From CAVTLG01 sp963735495 (lineage in GTDB: Bacteria; Chloroflexota; Ktedonobacteria; Ktedonobacterales; Ktedonobacteraceae), in NCBI GenBank assembly GCA_963735495.1, contig CAVTLG010000011.1:434001-498000 (forward strand): a stretch of DNA of 64,000 bases, in the 5' to 3' direction. Positions 8,603-19,100 of this stretch are shown one piece after another. The first letter of the stretch is position 1; each line of letters begins with the position of its first letter. A model generated the notes under the pieces. The model was not told the DNA's origin, searched no databases, and saw nothing but the letters and a program-made list of their open reading frames with translations. The position numbers were made by a program, and so were the translations under genes.

Positions 8603-9721
8603 GTGGCACGACCAAACACTATACGGTCAAAATACCTGTCCGTGATTATTCCGCTTTACAACGAGGAAGAAAGCATCCCTCTACTCCACGAGCGATTACG
8701 GCAGGTATTGGAACACCAGCACTCCACCTATGAAATCTTATATGTTGACGATGGCAGTAAAGATAGCACTTTCAGCCAACTCACCCGCCTGGCTAAAAAC
8801 GATGAGCACGTGCGCGTCATCCGTTTTCGGCGCAACTTTGGGCAAACTGCCGCCATGGCCGCAGGCGCAGCCCATAGCTGCGGTGAAATCCTCGTGTTCA
8901 TGGATGGCGACTTACAAAATGATGCCGTCGATATCCCACGTCTGCTGCAAAAAATGGAGCAAGGCTATGACGTTGTCAGCGGTTGGCGCAAAGACCGGCA
9001 GGACGCGCAATTGAGCAGGAAGCTGCCATCTATGCTTGCAAATAAGCTCATATCGCGCGTGACCGGCGTCCATCTGCACGACTATGGCTGTACTTTGAAA
9101 GCGTATCGCTATGAAGTATTCCAGCATATTCGCCTGTATGGAGAGATGCATCGCTTCATCCCGGCCTATGCAGCACTGGCAGGTGCATCCATCGCCGAAT
9201 TAGAGGTCACGCATCACGCGCGCCAGTTCGGCACATCTAAATATGGCATCTCACGTACTATCCGCGTGCTACTGGACCTGTTGACGCTCAAATTTCTGGG
9301 CAGCTTCAGTACAAAACCGTTATATGCATTCGGCAGCATTGGTCTCTCGTCACTCGCCATTGGCAGCGTAACGTCAGCCTACGCCATAGGACGCGCTATC
9401 CTACCAGCACGTACCTGTACACAGCAGGTCGCCTTATGGCCCATTGCTCTTCTCAGTACCAGCTTCGGGCTCCTTACAATGATGCTCGGACTGCTGGCCG
9501 AGCTGCAGACGCGGACGTATCACGAAGCTCAGCATAAACCCATCTACATCGTCCAACAAACGTTACCGGCCCAGCCTGCTTCTTCATCACAGGCTGTCGG
9601 AAATGGCTCTAAGTCCATAGAATGTTCATCTGAACCAAGAGGAGCCATTTCCGAGAGCAAGTCGTCGGAAAAGTTGCCTATCCAACGCCAAAGTGCGCCC
9701 GAAAGCCTGGTAGAGCGCTAA
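8603..9721 (+). CDS. GT2 polyprenyl-phosphate glycosyltransferase (DPM1/ArnC type)
   Basis: This is a 372-residue transferase expected to move a sugar from a nucleotide donor to polyprenyl phosphate at the inner face of the membrane. The GT-A motifs are clear: SVIIPLYNEEES, VDDGSKD, RNFGQTAAMAAG and DGDLQND. Two C-terminal membrane helices (about 235-260 and 275-300) follow, as in ArnC/DPM1-type enzymes. The GTG at 8603 is chosen because AAGGAG lies 6 bases upstream; in-frame starts also exist at 8588 and 8516. The last 60 residues are low-complexity and partly come from an inserted 58-bp palindrome (9597-9654). It is the first gene of the 8.6-21 kb glycan block and would supply lipid-linked sugar to the GT39-type enzyme at 16131. 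Confidence 0.92.
   Translation: MARPNTIRSKYLSVIIPLYNEEESIPLLHERLRQVLEHQHSTYEILYVDDGSKDSTFSQLTRLAKNDEHVRVIRFRRNFGQTAAMAAGAAHSCGEILVFMDGDLQNDAVDIPRLLQKMEQGYDVVSGWRKDRQDAQLSRKLPSMLANKLISRVTGVHLHDYGCTLKAYRYEVFQHIRLYGEMHRFIPAYAALAGASIAELEVTHHARQFGTSKYGISRTIRVLLDLLTLKFLGSFSTKPLYAFGSIGLSSLAIGSVTSAYAIGRAILPARTCTQQVALWPIALLSTSFGLLTMMLGLLAELQTRTYHEAQHKPIYIVQQTLPAQPASSSQAVGNGSKSIECSSEPRGAISESKSSEKLPIQRQSAPESLVER
9597..9654. repeat. 58-bp palindromic element inside the 3' end of the GT2 gene
   Basis: Arms TCGGAAATGGCTC (9597-9609) and GAGCCATTTCCGA (9642-9654) are a perfect 13-bp inverted repeat around a 32-base loop. An element with the same arms and the same total length occurs at 13220-13277, also inside the 3' end of a gene. 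Confidence 0.9.
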
Positions 9722-9778
9722 CACCCACACAGGTTATCACCTTCACACATGCACCATATCACGGAAAGGGAGCTTTTT

Positions 9779-10969
9779 GTGAAAATACTGATGATCGCGC
9801 CTGAACCCTTCCTTGAGGAGAGAGGAGCGCCCTTTGCTATCCATCATCACATCAAAGCATTGCTATCCATGGGTTTTGAGGTGGACCTGGTTACCTACCA
9901 TCTCGGCAAACCGGTTGATCTGCCTGGTCTCACAATCCTGCGTATACCGGCCATTCCCTTTATACGCCGGGTCAAAGTGGGACCATCGCTGGCGAAGATC
10001 CCGCTGGACATACTCGTCTTCTTCCTGGCGCTTCGGCAGCTCTGCAAAAAAAAATACGCCTACTTGCACACGCATGAAGAAGCTGGCTTGATGGGGATTA
10101 TCCTGAGCGCCATCTTTGGCTGCAAACATCTCTACTATATGCACTCTGACCTCTCACAACAAATTGTGAGCAGCGCCTTTACGGAAAGTTCGTTGCTTGT
10201 GGCGACGGTCAGAGCGGTACAGGCCTTCATGGTGCGCAAGGCAGATGCCGTTATTGCCATCTGCCCTGATATAGAGACGGCAGCCAGAAGCATGTCAAAG
10301 CAGACGCCCATCTATATGATCGAGAACTCGGCTGTCGATGAGAGTCTACCACCGGCAGATCCGGCTTTAGTGGCGCGCTTGCGCAGCACATTGCGTCTTG
10401 GCGAAGGTCCTGTTTTGCTCTATACAGGCACGCTTGAAAGCTATCAGGGAATAGAGCTGCTCCTGCATAGTATTCCGACCGTCGCTGCAATTATACCAAA
10501 TGTACGCTATGTCTTTGTGGGAGGACAGCCAGACCAGGTTGAGGAGATGAGCGATCTGGTGAGAGAGCTCGATCTCAGGGAGGTCGTACGCTTTGTGGGT
10601 CAACGTCCGCTCGCCGAAATGCCCGCCTACATGGCGCTCGCCGACGTCTTACTCAGTCCACGTACGAAGGGCACGAATACGCCACTTAAGCTCTATACCT
10701 ACTTGCGCTCAGGCAAGCCTATCCTCGCCACCAACATCTACTCACAGACACAGGTGCTGCGAGCAGAGACAGCCATGCTCGTGTCTCCAACGTGGGAAGA
10801 TCTGGCGCAAGGAGCACTGACACTGCTGCAACATCCCGAGCATGCGGCTGCACTTGGCCAGTGCGGAAAACAGTTTGCCGAAGAACACTATAGCTGGCAT
10901 GTCTTTCTCGAAAAGGCCACAGCAGTCCAACGTCAATTCACCGCTGAAGCATTGCCCTCTCTGGCCTAG
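9779..10969 (+). CDS. GT4-type glycosyltransferase
   Basis: This 396-residue GT-B protein has the N-terminal acceptor-domain start VKILMIAPEPFLEERGAP and a C-terminal donor-binding half containing LYTGTLESYQGIELLL, VRFVGQRPLAEMPAYMALADVLLSPR and the TPLKLYTYLRSGKPILATN segment, typical of GT4 retaining transferases. The GTG at 9779 follows AAAGGGAG by about 7 bases, so the ATG at 9749 is not needed. The protein is soluble, probably membrane-associated, and would add a sugar to the same glycan as its neighbours. The sugar cannot be predicted. Confidence 0.9.
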   Translation: MKILMIAPEPFLEERGAPFAIHHHIKALLSMGFEVDLVTYHLGKPVDLPGLTILRIPAIPFIRRVKVGPSLAKIPLDILVFFLALRQLCKKKYAYLHTHEEAGLMGIILSAIFGCKHLYYMHSDLSQQIVSSAFTESSLLVATVRAVQAFMVRKADAVIAICPDIETAARSMSKQTPIYMIENSAVDESLPPADPALVARLRSTLRLGEGPVLLYTGTLESYQGIELLLHSIPTVAAIIPNVRYVFVGGQPDQVEEMSDLVRELDLREVVRFVGQRPLAEMPAYMALADVLLSPRTKGTNTPLKLYTYLRSGKPILATNIYSQTQVLRAETAMLVSPTWEDLAQGALTLLQHPEHAAALGQCGKQFAEEHYSWHVFLEKATAVQRQFTAEALPSLA

Positions 10970-11001
10970 CCAGACTATGTTCCCAATGGAGAAAAAAAAT
11001 C

Positions 11002-11964
11002 ATGCGTTGTATCGTTACAGGGGTTGCCGGCTTTGTTGGCTCACATCTCGCAGAACGCCTGCTGGCTGACGGACACGAGGTCTGTGGCATTGACGCCTTT
11101 ATCGATTACTATGATCGCTCGATCAAAGAACAAAACCTGGAGGGTCCGCGTTCCTGGCGCTCGTTCACCTTTATTGAAGGCGACCTGGTTGATCTCCCCT
11201 TATCACCCTTACTCACAGGAGTCGATTGGATCTTTCACCAGGCAGCGCAGGCCGGTGTTCGCGCAAGTTGGGGACAAGAATTCACCCGCTACACCGCGTG
11301 CAATGTCTTAGCCACACAGCGTCTCTTAGAAACCGCGTTGCGAGTAGGAGGCATCAAGCGCGTTGTCTATGCCTCTTCCTCTTCCGTGTATGGCAATACA
11401 TCCGTGTTACCCATTCAAGAAGATGCTGCCTTGCACCCATTTTCACCATACGGTGTTACCAAACTGGCGGCGGAGCATCTCTGTAGCCTCTATCATCACA
11501 ACTTTGGACTCCCTACTGTCTCGTTGCGCTACTTTACGGTGTATGGTCCACGCCAGCGACCAGACATGGCCTTCCATCGTTTTTGTAAGGCCGCGTTACG
11601 CCATGAACCCCTCAACATTTATGACGATGGGTATCAGACACGTGACTTCACCTACATCTCTGACGTTGTCGAGGCCAACATACGTGCCGCTCTGTCGGAA
11701 GACGCGAGCGGCCATGTGATGAATATCGCTGGCGGCTCGCGCGTCACCTTACAGAGCGTGCTACAGCTCTTGCGCGATATCAGCAGTAGTCCACTCAAGG
11801 TGGCCTTCCAGGCAAAACAGCATGGGGATGTCCGCGACACCTTTGCGGATACTACGCGCGCGCAACGACTGCTGCATTATCGCCCTCACGTCTCTTTACG
11901 CGAGGGCTTAGCGAACGAGTTTGAGTTTGCACGTTCGCTGTATAAACAGGCACAACCGGTGTAA
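11002..11964 (+). CDS. NAD-dependent sugar-nucleotide epimerase/dehydratase
   Basis: This 320-residue extended short-chain dehydrogenase starts with the NAD-binding motif VTGVAGFVGSHLAERL (GxxGxxG). It carries the Ser region SSSSVYG and the catalytic YGVTK, followed by RYFTVYGPRQRPDMAFHRF and RDFTYISDVVEA, which are characteristic of UDP-glucose/UDP-glucuronate 4-epimerases and 4,6-dehydratases. Size and motifs fit UDP-hexose or UDP-hexuronate epimerase best. It should make the activated sugar used by the surrounding transferases. It lies 32 bp after the GT4 gene, so co-transcription is likely. Confidence 0.9.
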   Translation: MRCIVTGVAGFVGSHLAERLLADGHEVCGIDAFIDYYDRSIKEQNLEGPRSWRSFTFIEGDLVDLPLSPLLTGVDWIFHQAAQAGVRASWGQEFTRYTACNVLATQRLLETALRVGGIKRVVYASSSSVYGNTSVLPIQEDAALHPFSPYGVTKLAAEHLCSLYHHNFGLPTVSLRYFTVYGPRQRPDMAFHRFCKAALRHEPLNIYDDGYQTRDFTYISDVVEANIRAALSEDASGHVMNIAGGSRVTLQSVLQLLRDISSSPLKVAFQAKQHGDVRDTFADTTRAQRLLHYRPHVSLREGLANEFEFARSLYKQAQPV

Positions 11965-12040
11965 TCCGCACGGGTTGTATTGCGGTAAACGGCACGCGGG
12001 TAGGGGTGTGTCCTAGAGGCACGAACGTAAGTCGGCAAAC

Positions 12041-12121
12041 GGGGTAGGGGCGTCACCTTGCGTGCGCCCAGTCGCTTGCATTGTGACCTCCAAGGCGGTC
12101 GCCAGGACACGCCCCTACCCC
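12041..12121. repeat. Dispersed palindromic repeat, copy B
   Basis: Arms GGGGTAGGGGCGT (12041-12053) and ACGCCCCTACCCC (12109-12121), in opposite internal orientation to copy A. A half copy (GCGGGTAGGGGTGTGTCC) lies just upstream at 11997-12014. The element falls between the epimerase and the flippase-like gene and could affect operon read-through. Confidence 0.85.
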
Positions 12122-12199
12122 CGCTCTAACCCTTGTATTCGTTGATGCCCCTCACAGTTGTCGATCCTGCATAGCCACAAAGGAGATGGTGATCCAATC

Positions 12200-13285
12200 A
12201 TGAGTATGCCCTTTCTCGCCGATAGAGTACCCACTGGCAATGATCAACCACCATCGACATTGCCAACGCCAAAGACACAGCGTTATAAATGGCTCAAGTT
12301 AGCTTTGCGGCTGGGCTGTAGCACACTCCTCTTCACATTTTTATTCAAATCATTCTCCTGGTCAGCCGTCCTTCAGCAGTTGAGCCATCTTGACGATGGA
12401 GGATTAGTGATAGCGGTCATGGTAGGCATGTCTGGTGTCATGATCAGCGCTTATCAATGGCACAGTTTATTAGCGGCAGAACATATCCATATCGATCTCA
12501 AAAAACTTGTGAACTTTTACCTGGTAGGTCTCGCCTTTAATCACTTCCTGCCTACGGGCATGGGAGGGGATGTTGTGAAAGCTTACTATGTCGGGAAAGA
12601 GGGCAACAATACAGCGGGATCAGTAAGCGCAGTGATCATGAGTCGTATCACTGGTTTCTGCGGCATGCTCCTGGTTTCCCTGACGGTCCTACTGCTCTGG
12701 CACAGCCTATTCACGCATCAGCTAACGCTCATTTTCTTAGTATCCTGTCTCGCACTTTGTGGAGCGCTAGCAGGTGTCTTCTGCGCAGTACTCCTACTAC
12801 CCAGGTTCTTACAGGGGAAATGCTTCAGGAGGCCGCTGTTTCTATCCATCTGCAACACGGGCAACACTATACGTAAAAGTATCGCACAGCCACGTTCTAT
12901 GGCAACCGCGACCCTGTTCGGGGCACTTTTTCATGTTAGCGCTGCGCTGAACTACTACAGCTACGCTACGCTCATGCATATACCTGTCCCTGTCACCTTT
13001 TACCTGGTAGCCATTCCGCTTGTCGCGTTGAGTACGGTACTGCCAACCTCTATTAACGGCTATGGAGTACGTGAGAGCACCTTAGTCTTTGTCTTTTCGA
13101 CTGTCCATGTGCCCGGTAGTACGGCACTGGCCCTGGCCTTACTCGCGGATGTTCAGACACTGCTTTTCGGAGTGCTCGGTGGCTGCATCTATCTCATGAT
13201 GGGAGTACGGAACAAAAGATCGGAAATGGCTCTAAGTAGGGAACCGGTACATTTGGGCAAAGAGGAGCCATTTCCGAATGCATAG
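12200..13285 (+). CDS. Flippase-like integral membrane protein (LPG synthase TM / UPF0104 family)
   Basis: A 361-residue protein with about 7-8 hydrophobic helices. It shows the family hallmarks: GLAFNHFLPTGMGGDVVKAYY in the first half and IPLVALSTVLPTSINGYGVRESTLVF in the second. This domain is related to the flippase half of MprF/AglD2 and is usually found beside glycosyltransferases, where it is thought to move lipid-linked intermediates. The ATG at 12200 is chosen behind AAAGGAGATGGTGAT; an upstream TTG at 12158 is unlikely. The C-terminal 20 residues derive from a 58-bp palindromic insertion (13220-13277) shared with the GT2 gene. Confidence 0.85.
   Translation: MSMPFLADRVPTGNDQPPSTLPTPKTQRYKWLKLALRLGCSTLLFTFLFKSFSWSAVLQQLSHLDDGGLVIAVMVGMSGVMISAYQWHSLLAAEHIHIDLKKLVNFYLVGLAFNHFLPTGMGGDVVKAYYVGKEGNNTAGSVSAVIMSRITGFCGMLLVSLTVLLLWHSLFTHQLTLIFLVSCLALCGALAGVFCAVLLLPRFLQGKCFRRPLFLSICNTGNTIRKSIAQPRSMATATLFGALFHVSAALNYYSYATLMHIPVPVTFYLVAIPLVALSTVLPTSINGYGVRESTLVFVFSTVHVPGSTALALALLADVQTLLFGVLGGCIYLMMGVRNKRSEMALSREPVHLGKEEPFPNA
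13220..13277. repeat. 58-bp palindromic element inside the 3' end of the flippase-like gene
   Basis: Arms TCGGAAATGGCTC (13220-13232) and GAGCCATTTCCGA (13265-13277) are identical to those at 9597-9654, as are the next bases TAAGT. The total length is again 58 bp although the loops differ. Confidence 0.9.
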
Positions 13286-13335
13286 ATACCATTTCCGTGC
13301 CTTTGGATTTCAATAATGGAGGGAGAAATTTTACC

Positions 13336-14685
13336 ATGGATGATCAGAAATGGTCTCAAGCTTTAAGCGACTACCCTCTTATTCCGCCTGCCAACGATGC
13401 TGGCGCTTCTACCTTCGATTCGGCAAACGACGATGTATACCACCAATATGACGCCACAACGTTTCATCTCCAGCAGGAAGCGCGAGAGCCTGACCTTCCA
13501 GAGGAGCTGCAAGTACTGACCGCTAGCGATCAACAACACGACAACGCATTGAGTAACGAGCAGTCAGTCGAAAGCAAACACAAGCAGCACAGCAAACTAG
13601 CATGGCTCAAAGCAGAGTGGCGTCTACCAGCACGCCATCTCCCAAAACGGACGCGGGCAACATGGAGCATTATAGCCACGCTCGTAATTCTGGGAGCGCT
13701 GACCTTTACAGTTGCTTACCGCTATAATGCTATCCAGGTGGACGTGACGGCATTCAGGATCGGCCAGCAACAGGGCATTACACAATATATTGGTGGTGGT
13801 GGAGTCATCTATCCCTATCAGGAGCTAGATGTTTCCTACCCCATAGCAGAACGCGCCGTCAATGTTCTGGTCAAAGCTGGTGATAGCGTCAAACCGGGTC
13901 AGGCATTGATCAAGCTGGATACGACGCAACTCAGTGCGCAGATCGCCCAGGCATCCAGTAACGTTGCAGCAGCTCAGGCGTACCTCAACTCTGTCTCGAA
14001 TGCCTTCCCGTATAATCCCTTTACGGTTGCCGCCGCTCAGCAAGATCTGCAAGTCGCGCAAAACAAGTATAACGCACTGGTCGCGCAGTCATCCTCGGGT
14101 CTGTTGCGCAACGGCAATTTAATCTCACCAATGAAAGGCACGGTCACGACGGTCAACATCAACCCAGGCCAGGTCTTCGCCGCCAACACCATCCTACTCA
14201 CGGTGATGGACCAGTCCAGCGTTATCGTACGTGCCAAGATCCCGCTGGAAAACCTGGGACAGGTCCGCCCTGGTATGCCAGTACAAGTCATGCCATCCGC
14301 GCTACCTAATACGACAATACAAGGAACCGTGTCATCTATTATCCCACAGGCTGATCCACAAACCGATACGTTTGGGGTCTGGGTCACGGTACCCAATCCA
14401 CAGGCTATGCTGCTGAGTGGTATGAGCGCGTTCGTGCGCATTCAAGGTCAACTCAATGCCTTTGTCGTCCCACGCCTGGCTGTACTGAATCCAGATCATG
14501 AATCAACGGTCTTTATGATACGCGCCGGACATGCCTATATCACGCAGGTGCACGTCGTAGGACGCTCGGAGAAGTCTGTCTTCGTGGACGCGGGCCTGAA
14601 CCGTGGCGACCTCATCCTGCTACTCCCGGCAGATAAGGTCTTGAGCGAGGGACAAGCTGTGCTGGTGACTGAGACAGAATCCTAA
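13336..14685 (+). CDS. HlyD-family periplasmic-adaptor-like membrane protein
   Basis: This protein has 449 residues, with start ATG at 13336 after GGAGGGAG. A polar cytoplasmic N-terminus (about 110 residues) precedes one membrane helix (SIIATLVILGALTFTVAY). Next come the lipoyl-like half motifs AVNVLVKAGDSVKPGQALIKLD and MKGTVTTVNINPGQVFAANT, flanking a short coiled coil, and then a beta-barrel domain. This is the HlyD/RND adaptor plan. Adaptors normally couple to an ABC or RND pump, but none is adjacent. Within this glycan block it may help export or position the polymer (inference). Confidence 0.85.
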   Translation: MDDQKWSQALSDYPLIPPANDAGASTFDSANDDVYHQYDATTFHLQQEAREPDLPEELQVLTASDQQHDNALSNEQSVESKHKQHSKLAWLKAEWRLPARHLPKRTRATWSIIATLVILGALTFTVAYRYNAIQVDVTAFRIGQQQGITQYIGGGGVIYPYQELDVSYPIAERAVNVLVKAGDSVKPGQALIKLDTTQLSAQIAQASSNVAAAQAYLNSVSNAFPYNPFTVAAAQQDLQVAQNKYNALVAQSSSGLLRNGNLISPMKGTVTTVNINPGQVFAANTILLTVMDQSSVIVRAKIPLENLGQVRPGMPVQVMPSALPNTTIQGTVSSIIPQADPQTDTFGVWVTVPNPQAMLLSGMSAFVRIQGQLNAFVVPRLAVLNPDHESTVFMIRAGHAYITQVHVVGRSEKSVFVDAGLNRGDLILLLPADKVLSEGQAVLVTETES

Positions 14686-14714
14686 GAGCAGAAAGAGAGG
14701 GAAAAGCAGAGAAC

Positions 14715-16112
14715 ATGGTAACATCAAAGCGCACCTGGTCTCTGCTAGCGCGTGGGACACCCTATCAAGTGCTTGTCCTGGCGCTGGCAGGAGGAACGAT
14801 GTTAGAAGCGAGCCTCTCATACTGGCTCGTCGATCCTCTGGGCGAGACGTATACGGCCTGGCGACTGCCTATCGACATTGGCTGGCAAGTACCCACTGGG
14901 GTGCTCAATTATGGCCTTTTGTGTCTCCTGTGCTCATGCTACACGTTCTTTCTGGCAGCGCGAGCTGCACACGTCTGCTATAGAACGCGGAAGGCTTCAG
15001 ACAACGCAGCGACACCAGCGCCAGTCACCAGGCAGGCTTGTACGATGGCAGGCTTGCTTTGTCTCTTGCCGCTGATCCTTTTTGTCATGCAGTACCTGTT
15101 TATCGATATGGGGAGCATTGCCCAGCTTGCGCGCGATGAGCTACAAGCCATGCTCATCAGATCGCATTTCAATTATGGTAGCCCTCCGCAATTTATACCC
15201 ATCCAATCCGTGATTACTTTTGATCCTTTAACTATCCATAACCGCGAGGTTTTACTGATTGACCAGATCGGCTCTGGCCCCTTTCTGCCCGTGCTCAGTA
15301 TGCTCATTCTACTGGCTGCGCGCAGACTTTTCCCGAGTAGCCGACACGCAGTATCACCACGCAGACATCGCTGGCAGCTTACAGCGACAATCGCGGTGGC
15401 ACTGTTACTCCTCGTTATACTGGGACGAGGACCAGCCGCGCTGGCCTGTAACTATCAGGCCCAGCATTTGCTGACCACAGGAGACTATACAGCCACGCTC
15501 ACCTGGCTTGATTATGCGCACTCACTCAATCCAGCGCTGGATCAGTTGCCATCCTACCATATTGAGTATGGACAAGCCTGGTATTACCTGCATCCACAAC
15601 AACCCACCACTGAGAGCCAGGCTTACCTGGCTGACTTTTATAGCCAGCAGAATGATTACCTTTCCGCCTACCAGCAACTGCTGGCAGCTCGCCAGAATGA
15701 TCCACAGTCACGCTGGCTCATCGACGAAACCACAGTGACACTCACGCGCTTAGTAGAGATGCCTCACCCTTTAAACGGCGCACCAGTGACGCGCATAGCG
15801 ATTGAGGAACCATCCATAACGTGGCTCTCTGCTCTGCTACAGGCCGATCCATCCAATGTCTATGCACACTACCTGCTAGGACGTCTCAAGTACGATCTTC
15901 ATGATTACGCGAGTAGTACCACGCAGATGTTCGTGGTGCTTAACTTGAGCCGGAATACGGATATACAATCCTCGGCCTATACCTACCTTGCACTGAGTAG
16001 CGAGGGGGAAGGCAATTATGTTACCGCGCGCGAGTACCTGTTTCGCGCTCAGGACCTGGACCCGGCCTTTCGTAACAATACAGCGCGCGAAGAGATATCC
16101 GGTCTCCGTTAA
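14715..16112 (+). CDS. Polytopic membrane protein with C-terminal TPR-like domain
   Basis: A 465-residue protein. Hydrophobic helices are visible near residues 18-40, 60-85, 110-132, 190-208 and 218-238. The rest is a helical repeat region with TPR-like spacing (DYTATLTWLDYAHSLNPALDQ, NDYLSAYQQLLAARQNDP, NVYAHYLLGRLKYDLHDYAS, NYVTAREYLFRAQDLDPAF). I do not recognise a named family. Its place between the HlyD-like and GT39-type genes, 29 and 18 bp apart, suggests it scaffolds the membrane glycan machinery. Confidence 0.7.
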   Translation: MVTSKRTWSLLARGTPYQVLVLALAGGTMLEASLSYWLVDPLGETYTAWRLPIDIGWQVPTGVLNYGLLCLLCSCYTFFLAARAAHVCYRTRKASDNAATPAPVTRQACTMAGLLCLLPLILFVMQYLFIDMGSIAQLARDELQAMLIRSHFNYGSPPQFIPIQSVITFDPLTIHNREVLLIDQIGSGPFLPVLSMLILLAARRLFPSSRHAVSPRRHRWQLTATIAVALLLLVILGRGPAALACNYQAQHLLTTGDYTATLTWLDYAHSLNPALDQLPSYHIEYGQAWYYLHPQQPTTESQAYLADFYSQQNDYLSAYQQLLAARQNDPQSRWLIDETTVTLTRLVEMPHPLNGAPVTRIAIEEPSITWLSALLQADPSNVYAHYLLGRLKYDLHDYASSTTQMFVVLNLSRNTDIQSSAYTYLALSSEGEGNYVTAREYLFRAQDLDPAFRNNTAREEISGLR

Positions 16113-16130
16113 CGCGCAAGAGACAGAAAG

Positions 16131-19100
16131 GTGATGCGCGTGCTCACTTCACATAGAAATACTTCCTCACTCCATCCGGGTGAGGTATTGCCACCTCTCA
16201 CGCCCGAGAGTACCAGGCAGACCCATCCTCGACGTCGAGTGTTTCGCCACATACTCTGGCTCTGTCTACTGCTGGCCTGCACGGGAACGAGCTGGTTCGC
16301 CTTCCAGGTGTTCCTGGTGCCGCAACCAGAGGAGTTTCAGCCAAATTGGCAGAATGCGCGTTGGGTGCAGGCGAACGATGCAACTGCATCCATTGCCTAC
16401 TTTCGCTATACGGTACAATTCGACAAGCCACCGGACAATGCCTTTATTACTGTGGCGGCTAATCAGGTGTTTCGTCTCTACGCCAATGGGATCTATATTG
16501 GCTCCAATACGATGGATTTTGTACAGGGCAATACACCACAAACCTATATGTTTGACCTGGATGCCTCGCTGACGTCAGGCGTCAATGTGATCGGCCTGCG
16601 CATCGCCAATGTTGATAAAGGTACGCCAGAGGTACGCGCGAGCATCGGCGTACAGTGGGGCCAACAAACATACTACTACTACACGGGCAACAGTGGCTGG
16701 CAGGCTACCGCTCAAACAGCACTGGTCCATCCACGCGCTGAACTGAGCAGCTATGCCTGGACCAAGTCGCTCTTTGACGCGAGTCGCTGGCCCCAGCCGC
16801 TGCTTGTGGGCCAATCACCTCGCTCGGCACCTTTGCAGGTCAATCCGCAAATCTATGAGCAGCCAATGGCTACGCATTGGTTAAGCGTCAGTTCTGGTAA
16901 TGGGCAGGAAGGATACTTTGTGCGTAGCTTTACGTTGCCAGCAGGCTTCAATAATGCCTTGTTGCGCATCGTAGCAACCGGCGAAGCTGACATTTTTATG
17001 AATGACCATCTGTATATGCAGTGGAATGACCAGGTCAATGTACCACAGATCAATGTCGTGAAGTACCTTAGTGACAACGGGGAGCCTGCGCCTTACCGCA
17101 ATGGCTTGATGTTAGGTGTCTACGACGTTTCATCCTACCTGCATGCTGGCAACAATACTATCGCGGTCCACGTGCAGGCACCCGGTACGATGACCGCCAA
17201 GACGGGCCTGGATACGTTGAAGAGCGCGCTGTCATTGGATATACTGGTGGGCGCAAATGGCAGGTATAGCAATCCTTTCACGTCAGATGTTGGCTGGCAC
17301 ACGTCATCGCAACCTGTTGCCGGTTGGACACATGCGAGCAATGCAACATTTGACTGGGCACCACCTGATGCCGTCGGTCGGCCTGGAGCGAGTCGAACGT
17401 TCTACCTACCGGATAGTAATACGCCACGTAATGTACAGGTCATACCACCAGCCCTGATCGCTGAAACCACCGCGTACAGTAGTATAGCCGTACTGCTCTG
17501 CTGGCTCGCCTGTGCGTTGGTGCTCTTACGACGCTACTATCCTACCAGACGCGCTGCACTTGAAGCGACCAGCCTGATATGGTTCCCGGCCCTGGCGTGC
17601 GAAGCTGTCCTGGTCACCCTTACCCGTGAACCGCTGATCCCTCAGCCTTTCCCTTACACCTGGCAGTGGGGCCTGGTCCTGCTCGCGCTGGTAGGACTCA
17701 GTACCCTGGCACTCTGGTGGCATGCACGCAGAACCTTTCTGCAACGTCGGCAACAAGCTACACTGGGGGCTGCATCTCTCAATGCATATAGGCATGATCG
17801 TGCCTACCCTCGACAGCGCGACCAGCTTCCACAGACGTCTCTCCAACGTATCCAGCACTGGCTACGGCACAACTGGGCCATTCTGCCGGTTATCCTGCTG
17901 ACCATCCCGCTGGTTTGTTACGATCCAACCTACGAACCCTACTGGCAGGACGAGTTGTCCAGTTACTACGCGGCGCTGCACATTATGTCCTCGGGCTATC
18001 CTGCCTTTCCGTCCGGCTTCACCTATCCAAAGGGTGAGTTGTTCTCCTACATACTGGCGCTCCTGATGTTCATCTTCGGCACCAAAAGCCTGCTGATACC
18101 ACGTCTGATCAGCATGGTCTGTTTCCTGGCAAGTCTGCCTATCCTGTATGTGGTCGGCACAAAGCTTTTTAATCGCCGGGTTGCCTGGTTCGCCACGGCG
18201 ATGCTGGCATTTTCGCCCTACACGATGATCTGGTCGCGCCAGACGCGTATGTATGAGATGGCGCAACTGATGGTTATCCTCGTCCTGGCTACTTTTTACT
18301 GGGCTTTACAGCACCGGGACAAAATTCGTCCCATCAGCATTGCCTCTGTGTGTCTCATCATTGCCTACTTCAGCCATGAAGAGGTTTTCGTGATCCTGCC
18401 CGCACTGGTCGTTTGTGTCTTAGTGGGTAGCCGCGCAGGCCCCTATGGTTTCCCGGCTGTGCTGCGCAACAAGCACTGGTGGGTTGCTACCTTGATTGGC
18501 TCAACTATTATTATGGCACAGCTATCGGTGGTCTTCCTGACGCATCCACTGAAGTTGGGTTCAGACCAGAGCCAGCGTCCGCAAATCCAATTGACGATGG
18601 ATAATGTCCCGTACTACTTTAACCTGTTGTTCACCGCCAGGCCAATGAAAAATAGTCCCAGTCCCTGGCTGGCGATGCCGCCGTTCATCGGGATGAATTC
18701 ACTGCTCGCCGTCCTTGGCTGTGTGTTTGCATTCTGGCGCAAAGATAAACGCGCGCGCTATTGCGCTCTCTTCTTAGTGTGTTCCACGATCACGCTCGTC
18801 TTTCTGTTTACCATGCAAGCGGATCGCTACTATTATCCGCTCTTGCCGGTCTACTACCTGCTGGCAGCTTATGCGTTCTGGAAAATACTGGCGGCCTTCT
18901 GGGGCTTCGCGCGTCCCTACCTGACGCGACCCTGCATACGACCTGCGCGAACCGGTCACAGGTTAACCCCCATTATGCGGAGTATGCTTGCGGGAACGGT
19001 GGCTTTTTTGTGTGGCAGTATCCTGATCACGCCGATGTTGCCGCTGAGTAACTTCAATCTGTTTGTCAGTCGCACACTGGGTCTGAGCTATCACCAGCAT

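Noticed and set aside
17862..18266. Minus-strand frames inside the GT39 gene
   Set aside because: They lie opposite strongly conserved transmembrane coding sequence and lack starts with ribosome sites.
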